A DNA stretch of 64,000 bases. Origin: Accumulibacter sp. (GTDB taxonomy: Bacteria > Pseudomonadota > Gammaproteobacteria > Burkholderiales > Rhodocyclaceae). Every line of letters starts with the position of its first letter. Position 1 is the stretch's first letter. The notes under the pieces are model-generated. The model was given only the letters and a program-made list of their open reading frames with translations. It was not told where the DNA came from and did no database searches. The translations under genes and the position numbers were made by a program. The stretch is taken from assembly GCF_029255285.1 (NCBI RefSeq), contig NZ_JAPUVI010000030.1:1-64000 (forward strand), written 5' to 3'. This document shows positions 59,347 to 64,000 of this stretch, piece by piece.

Positions 59347-60147
59347 TCAGGCGAAAAGACTCCACAGCATTTTCACGGCGAGCCCGATCAGAACGACTGC
59401 GAACAGACGTTTCAGCGTCGCTACGGGCAGGCTGTGCGCCAACCGGGCGCCAAGCGGCGCCATCAACATGCTGGACGGGACCAGCCAGACGAGGGCCGGC
59501 AAATAGATGTAGCCCAGGCTCCACTCCGGCAGCCCGGGATGCCCCCAGCCGTTGTAAAGGTAACCCAGCGAACCGCCGATGGCGATCGGAAAACCGATCG
59601 CGGCCGATGTCCCGATGGCGTGCTGGACGCGCACGTTGCACCAGGTCAGGAAAGGCACCGTCAGAGAGCCGCCGCCGATGGCGACCAGCGCCGAAACGGC
59701 GCCTATCCCGGCGCCGACGGCGAAGACACCGCGTGCGCCGGGCAGTTCGCGCGACGGCTTGGGCTTCAGATTCAGCAGCATCTGCAGCGCGACGAGGCAA
59801 ACGAAGGCGGTGAAGAAGACGGCCAGCGGCTTGGCCGGGACACTCGATGCGAACAGCGTACCGGCCAGGGTGCCGAGGAGAATCCCCGGCGTGATCTGGC
59901 CGACGACGCGCCACAGTACGGCGCCGTGTCGGTGGTGGGCGCGCAAGCTGGCCAGGGCGGTGAACAGGATGGTGGCCATCGATGTGCCGAGCGCGAGATG
60001 AAGTACCTCGGAAGCCGGGACGGCCGCCTGCGCGGCGAACATCATGGTCAGCGCGGGAACCATGACCAACCCGCCGCCGATGCCGAGCATGCCGGCGAAG
60101 CAACCGGTGAATAGGCCCAGGGCGACATAGGCCAGCGACCAGAGCAA
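59347..60147 (-). CDS. TauE/SafE-family membrane transporter
   Basis: The 266-residue integral membrane protein with about eight helices has the family's two repeats, each beginning with a glycine-rich motif. These are GLFTGCFAGMLGIGGGLVMVPAL near residues 11-33 and GAVSALVAIGGGSLTVPFL near 150-170. TauE/SafE proteins export sulfite or organosulfur anions, but specificity varies. No sulfur-metabolism gene is adjacent. It lies downstream of and in the same direction as manC-rmlB-rmlD. Confidence 0.85.
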   Translation of the reverse strand: MLWSLAYVALGLFTGCFAGMLGIGGGLVMVPALTMMFAAQAAVPASEVLHLALGTSMATILFTALASLRAHHRHGAVLWRVVGQITPGILLGTLAGTLFASSVPAKPLAVFFTAFVCLVALQMLLNLKPKPSRELPGARGVFAVGAGIGAVSALVAIGGGSLTVPFLTWCNVRVQHAIGTSAAIGFPIAIGGSLGYLYNGWGHPGLPEWSLGYIYLPALVWLVPSSMLMAPLGARLAHSLPVATLKRLFAVVLIGLAVKMLWSLFA

Positions 60148-60260
60148 TTCGAACCCCCGAACACGGCTGCCAGAAGGCCGTTATCATCCCACGATTCCGC
60201 TTGCGCGTGGCTGCTCCGAGCGAAAGCTCGTAGACGCGGCAAGGAGCGCCTTCCGTCGCC

Positions 60261-61157
60261 TCAGCGGGTGAAAATTTCTGCCAGCACGCGGTTTACTCCG
60301 ACTCGCCAGTCGGGCAGCTCGACGGCGAAGGTATGGCGCAATTTGTCGGTAGCCAGACGCGAATTGTGCGGGCGTTGGGCTGGCGAGGGCCAGGCACTGG
60401 CCGGTACGGCTTCGATCGCGGTCGGGATGACGCGCGTCCCCCGGCCGGCCAGGCGCGCCTGCTCGACGATGTGACAGGCATAGCCGTGCCAGCTGGTTTC
60501 GCCACTGGCGGCGAGGTGATAGAGTCCGGCCAGGTGAGGCTGCCGCTGCACTTCGCGAACGGCGTGCGCGGTGACGTCGGCGATGAGTTCGGCGCCAGTC
60601 GGGGCGCCGATCTGATCGGCCACGACTCGCAGGTGATCGCGTTCGGCTGCCAGGCGCAGTATTGTCCGGACGAAGTTGTTGCCGCGGGCCGCATACACCC
60701 AACTGGAGCGGAAGATCAGGTGCTTGGCCCAACGGCTGACGGCCTGCTCGCCCGCCAGCTTGGTCTGCCCGTAGACGCTGAGTGGTCCGGTGGCATCGTT
60801 TTCACGCCAGGGGATTTCGCCGCTGCCGTCGAACACGTAATCGGTCGAGTAATGAACCAACCAGGCACCGAGGCGGCGGGCTTCGTCGGCCAGAACAGCG
60901 GGCGCCAGCGCGTTGATCGTGCGCGCCAGTTCCGGTTCCGACTCGGCCCGGTCGACGGCGGTATGAGCGGCGGCATTGACGATGACGTCCGGCGCCACTT
61001 CGCGCACACCAGCGGCCAGTCCGGCGAGATCGGTAAAATCACCGCCTGTCTGGCCATCGCCCTGCGCATCGAGAGCGATCAGCACGCCAAGTGGCGCCAG
61101 GCTGCGCTGCAGTTCCCAGCCGAGCTGACCACGTTTGCCGAAGAGCAGCAGTTTCAG
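60261..61157 (-). CDS. rmlD: dTDP-4-dehydrorhamnose reductase RmlD
   Basis: This 298-residue SDR-like enzyme performs the last step to dTDP-L-rhamnose. It has LLLFGKRGQLGWELQRSL at the start (nucleotide-binding GxxGxxG), DVIVNAAAHTAVDRAESEPELA near 60-80, and YSTDYVFDGSGEIPWRENDATGPLSVYGQTKLAGE near 115-150 with the catalytic Tyr and Lys. FRSSWVYAARGNNFVRTIL and GAPTGAELIADVTA follow. No ATG or GTG begins the domain. A CTG at 61157 overlaps the rmlB stop by 4 bp (CTGA) and gives the standard N-terminus. TTG at 61190 would add 11 residues inside rmlB. Confidence 0.92.
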   Translation of the reverse strand: MKLLLFGKRGQLGWELQRSLAPLGVLIALDAQGDGQTGGDFTDLAGLAAGVREVAPDVIVNAAAHTAVDRAESEPELARTINALAPAVLADEARRLGAWLVHYSTDYVFDGSGEIPWRENDATGPLSVYGQTKLAGEQAVSRWAKHLIFRSSWVYAARGNNFVRTILRLAAERDHLRVVADQIGAPTGAELIADVTAHAVREVQRQPHLAGLYHLAASGETSWHGYACHIVEQARLAGRGTRVIPTAIEAVPASAWPSPAQRPHNSRLATDKLRHTFAVELPDWRVGVNRVLAEIFTR

Positions 61158-62221
61158 CGGTCGCGCTCCCCGTAGTTCTTGTCGACCCAATCGCGATAGG
61201 CGCCGGACAGCACGTCGCTGATCCAGTCCGGGTTGTCCAGATACCAGAGAACCGTCTTGCGAATCCCGGTCGCGAAAGTCTCCGCCGGTCGCCAGCCCAG
61301 TTGGCGGGCAATCTTGCGGGCGTCGATGGCGTAGCGCCGGTCGTGTCCCGGGCGGTCGGCGACGCGGGTGATCTGCTCGGAGTAGGGTTTGCCGTCAGAT
61401 CGCGGGCAGAGTTCGTCGAGCAGGGCGCAGAGCGTGTGCACGATCTCGAGGTTGGGTTTTTCGTTCCAGCCGCCGACATTGTAGGTCTCGCCAGGGTCGC
61501 CAGCCTCGAGAATGCGGCGGATCGCCGCGCAGTGGTCCTCGACATAGAGCCAGTCGCGAATCTGCCGGCCGTCGCCATAAACCGGCAGAGGTTTTCCGGC
61601 CAGGGCATTGACGATCATCAGCGGAATCAGTTTCTCCGGGAACTGGTAGGGGCCGTAGTTGTTGGAACAGTTGCTGGTCAATACGGGCAGACCGTAGCTC
61701 TGATGGTAGGCGCGCACCAGATGATCGCTCGCCGCTTTGCTGGCCGAATAGGGGCTGTTCGGCCGATAGCGATGGTTCTCGTCGAAGGCCGCTTCGTCGG
61801 GCGCCAGCGAACCGTAGACTTCGTCTGTCGACACGTGCAGAAAACGGAAGCGGCGCGCCGCTTCGGCCGGCAGATGCTGCCAGTAGCCGCGTGCGGCTTC
61901 GAGCAGACGGAAGGTGCCGACGATATTGGTCTGGACGAAGTCTTCCGGGCCGTGAAGCGATCGATCGACGTGCGACTCGGCGGCGAAATGAACGACCGCC
62001 CGTGGCTGGTAGCGCGCCAGCAGGCCGCTGATCAAAGGCAGGTCGTTGATGTCGCCGTGCACGAAAACGTGTCGCGGGTCGTTGCCCAGAGAGCAAAGGT
62101 TCTCGCGATTGCCGGCATAGGTCAGCTTGTCGAGGTTGATGATCGCTTCGTCGCTGTGAGCCAGCCAGCCGAGAACAAAATTGGCGCCGATGAAGCCGGC
62201 GCCACCTGTAACCAGAATCAT
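61154..62221 (-). CDS. rmlB: dTDP-glucose 4,6-dehydratase RmlB
   Basis: This 355-residue extended SDR makes dTDP-4-keto-6-deoxyglucose, the branch point to rhamnose and other deoxysugars. It has MILVTGGAGFIGANFVLGWL (NAD site), VVHFAAESHVDRSL near 79-92, FLHVSTDEVYGSL near 130-142 (catalytic Thr-Asp-Glu), YSASKAASDHLVRAY (Tyr/Lys) and SNCSNNYGPYQFPEKLIPLMI. Full length. It is 62 bp after manC and overlaps rmlD by 4 bp. The usual partners rmlA and rmlC are not in the window. Confidence 0.95.
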   Translation of the reverse strand: MILVTGGAGFIGANFVLGWLAHSDEAIINLDKLTYAGNRENLCSLGNDPRHVFVHGDINDLPLISGLLARYQPRAVVHFAAESHVDRSLHGPEDFVQTNIVGTFRLLEAARGYWQHLPAEAARRFRFLHVSTDEVYGSLAPDEAAFDENHRYRPNSPYSASKAASDHLVRAYHQSYGLPVLTSNCSNNYGPYQFPEKLIPLMIVNALAGKPLPVYGDGRQIRDWLYVEDHCAAIRRILEAGDPGETYNVGGWNEKPNLEIVHTLCALLDELCPRSDGKPYSEQITRVADRPGHDRRYAIDARKIARQLGWRPAETFATGIRKTVLWYLDNPDWISDVLSGAYRDWVDKNYGERDR

Positions 62222-62283
62222 GTCGCGATGCTTTCAGGGGATTCGTCGGCCGCTCGAGGTTTCGGTCGGCCGGCGGCTTCGGT

Positions 62284-63705
62284 CTACCTGCCGTAACTGT
62301 CTTGCAAGCGAACGATGTCATCCTCGCCAAGGTAGCTGCCGGACTGGATTTCGACGATTTCGAGGTCGATCTTGCCCGGATTCTCGAGCCGATGAACGAC
62401 ACCGAGCGGGATATAGGTCGACTGGTTCTCGGACAGCAGCAGCGATTCGTCACCGCGCGCGATCATCGCCGTTCCCTTGACGACAACCCAGTGTTCGGCG
62501 CGGTGATGGTGCTTCTGCAGGCTGAGGCTGGCTCCCGGTTTGACCAGGATGCGCTTGACCTGATAGCGCGGGCCAGTCGCCAGACCCTCGTAGCTGCCCC
62601 ACGGGCGGTGCACGATGTGGCGGAACTCGGTCTCGCCGCGGGCGCCGAGTTTCAGCTCGGCGACCAGCGTCTTCACGTCCTGAGCTTTCGACTTGTCCGC
62701 CACCAGTACCGCGTCGGGCGTAGCGATGACGATCAGGTTGCGGACGCCGACCGTGGTGAGCAGGCGTCCTTCGGACAACAGCACGCAGTTTTCCGTATCG
62801 ACGCTGTGTACGTCGCCCCGTTCGGTATTGCCGTTGCGGTCGGCCAGGCCGAGGGTGGCAAGCGCGTCCCAGGCACCGATGTCGTTCCAGCCGGCATCGA
62901 GCGGAATGACGACGCCACGGTCGGTTTTCTCCATCACCGCGTAGTCTATCGAGTCGGACGGGCTGGCAACGAACGCGTCGCGGTCGAGGCGCAGGAAATC
63001 GAGATCGTGCTGCGCGTTGGCCAGGGCGGCTACGATCGACTGCCGAATTTCCGGCGCGAAACGTTCGAGTGCCTCGAGGAAGCTGTCAGCACGAAACATG
63101 AACATGCCGCTGTTCCAGTAATAATCTCCGCAACTCAGGTAAGTCTGCGCCGTCTTGGCGTCGGGTTTCTCGACGAAACGGTCGAGAACGTAGCCGCCGA
63201 CCACCGGCTCGCCGCGGCGAATATAGCCGTAACCCGTTTCCGGTCGGTCAGGCACCACACCGAAGGTAACGAGAGCGCCGGAGAGAGCGTGCGGAATGGC
63301 CGCCCTGACGGCGTCCTGCAAGGCCCCGACGTTGGCGATCACGTGATCGGAAGGCAGCACCAGGAGGAGGGTCTGCGCCGGGTCGCCTGCCGCGCTCAGG
63401 CTGTGCAAGGCGGCTGCCGCAACGGCCGGCGCCGTATTGCGGGCGGCGGGTTCGAGCAGAATGTCGGCCCGTAGTCCGATCTCGAGAAGCTGTTCGGCGA
63501 CCAGGAAACGGTGGCTATCGTTGGCGACGGCGATGATGCGGGCGAGGCCCGGCAGCCCTTCGAGTCGGCGCAAGGTGTTCTGGAGAAGCGAAAACTCGTC
63601 CGCCAAACGCAGAAACTGCTTGGGGTAATGCGTTCGCGAGAGCGGCCACAAACGGGTCCCCGAGCCTCCGCAAAGGATGACCGGGCGAATCACAGGCAAG
63701 TTCAT
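62284..63705 (-). CDS. manC: Mannose-1-phosphate guanylyltransferase / mannose-6-phosphate isomerase
   Basis: The 473-residue bifunctional enzyme makes GDP-mannose for polysaccharide synthesis. The N-terminal nucleotidyltransferase has PVILCGGSGTRLWPLSRTHYPKQF near 7-30, VLPSDHVI near 118 and FVEKPDAKTA near 173-182. The C-terminal cupin (type II isomerase) has RPWGSYEGLATGPRYQVKRILVKPGASLSLQKHHHRAEHW near 365-404. Full length for the AlgA/CpsB/ManC type. It probably heads the manC-rmlB-rmlD unit and is divergent from a heptosyltransferase gene. Confidence 0.94.
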   Translation of the reverse strand: MNLPVIRPVILCGGSGTRLWPLSRTHYPKQFLRLADEFSLLQNTLRRLEGLPGLARIIAVANDSHRFLVAEQLLEIGLRADILLEPAARNTAPAVAAAALHSLSAAGDPAQTLLLVLPSDHVIANVGALQDAVRAAIPHALSGALVTFGVVPDRPETGYGYIRRGEPVVGGYVLDRFVEKPDAKTAQTYLSCGDYYWNSGMFMFRADSFLEALERFAPEIRQSIVAALANAQHDLDFLRLDRDAFVASPSDSIDYAVMEKTDRGVVIPLDAGWNDIGAWDALATLGLADRNGNTERGDVHSVDTENCVLLSEGRLLTTVGVRNLIVIATPDAVLVADKSKAQDVKTLVAELKLGARGETEFRHIVHRPWGSYEGLATGPRYQVKRILVKPGASLSLQKHHHRAEHWVVVKGTAMIARGDESLLLSENQSTYIPLGVVHRLENPGKIDLEIVEIQSGSYLGEDDIVRLQDSYGR

Positions 63706-63759
63706 GTGCAGTGTCTCCAGGAGATTGGGCGCGCCGGAACGAGGGTTCGGGAGGCGGGA

Positions 63760-63789
63760 TTATAGCGTCTCGCCGTGATCTCCTATAAT
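63760..63789 (+). promoter_or_regulatory. Candidate promoter of the heptosyltransferase gene
   Basis: A perfect TATAAT lies at 63784-63789, 46 bp before the ATG at 63836. A weak TTATAG about 18 bp upstream may serve as -35. Confidence 0.55.
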
Positions 63790-63835
63790 GGGCGTCCATT
63801 TGCTTGCCGCCCGACTCACCGACCCTGACCGACCG

Positions 63836-64000
63836 ATGCGCATCCTACTGGTAAAGACTTCGTCGCTCGGTGATGTAATCCACAACCTGCCAGTGGTCAG
63901 CGATTTGCGACGCATTTTTTCCGACGTGCGGATCGACTGGTGCGTCGAGGAGAGCTTTGCCGACCTTCCTCGCCTCCACCCGGCTGTCGACCAGGTCGTT
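63836..64000 (+). CDS. waaC: Lipopolysaccharide heptosyltransferase I, N-terminus (partial)
   Basis: The visible 55 residues begin MRILLVKTSSLGDVIHNLPV and continue VVSDLRRIFSDVRIDWCVEESFADLPRLHPAVDQVV. This is the glycosyltransferase family 9 N-terminus typical of WaaC, which adds the first heptose to Kdo2-lipid A. The VKTSSLGDVIH motif favours heptosyltransferase I over II. The gene runs off the right edge. It is divergent from manC, so both flank a shared 130-bp control region in a cell-surface polysaccharide locus. Confidence 0.85.
   Translation, partial: MRILLVKTSSLGDVIHNLPVVSDLRRIFSDVRIDWCVEESFADLPRLHPAVDQVV

Overview
The window is a high-GC, gene-dense chromosomal segment from a betaproteobacterium. 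A Rhodocyclales relative is most likely (Accumulibacter-, Dechloromonas-, Azospira- or Zoogloea-like). The reasons are three PEP-CTERM proteins, an ompA-ubiG-gph order, a 1557-residue NAD-glutamate dehydrogenase, an RpfE-like gene overlapping recJ, and many chemotaxis and cyclic-di-GMP-type signalling genes. The genus is inference. No rRNA, tRNA, CRISPR array or replication origin was recognised.

Layout. 0-6.2 kb: end of ompA, then ubiG, gph, a CbiX-type chelatase, trmO, a small secreted Pro/Gly/Tyr-rich protein, pdxH and an M61 peptidase. 6.5-15.6 kb: an acidic amino-acid module made of a periplasmic binding protein, a periplasmic asparaginase/glutaminase, two permeases, an ATPase and the large NAD-glutamate dehydrogenase. 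It looks built to deamidate, import and oxidise Gln/Asn/Glu/Asp. 15.7-20.7 kb: a NIT-domain chemoreceptor and a hybrid histidine kinase. 20.7-25.3 kb: a decayed accessory patch with a truncated group II intron joined to a broken ISAs1-family transposase, an AT-richer solute-binding protein, a possible hsdR relic and a lipoprotein. 25.5-34.9 kb: comEC, a second chemoreceptor, lolD-lolC, an RpfE-like gene and recJ.

34.9-50.8 kb: PEP-CTERM genes at 34.9, 35.7 and 46.1 kb, an SDR dehydrogenase, a PEP-synthase regulatory protein, an HDOD gene, a GGDEF-EAL gene, an AraC regulator, prfB with its programmed frameshift, lysS, a stand-alone MnmC-type FAD oxidase, a response regulator-PAS-kinase and a degenerate HD-GYP protein. 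50.9-59.3 kb: the propionyl-CoA to succinyl-CoA operon mutB-meaB-pccB-pccA, divergent from a GntR/FCD regulator and a crotonase. 59.3-64 kb: a TauE/SafE permease, manC-rmlB-rmlD nucleotide-sugar genes, and the start of a heptosyltransferase gene.

The most notable signals are regulatory. All three PEP-CTERM genes are preceded by a match to C-N-GG-N3-GAAT-N2-TGC with exact -24/-12 (GG-N10-GC) spacing, which indicates shared sigma-54 control. The mut operon and its GntR regulator appear to use overlapping face-to-face promoters whose -10 elements share a palindrome. Several signalling proteins have lost key residues: a REC domain with Lys replaced by Gln and a missing H-box, an HD-GYP domain without its HD, and a GDDEF site.
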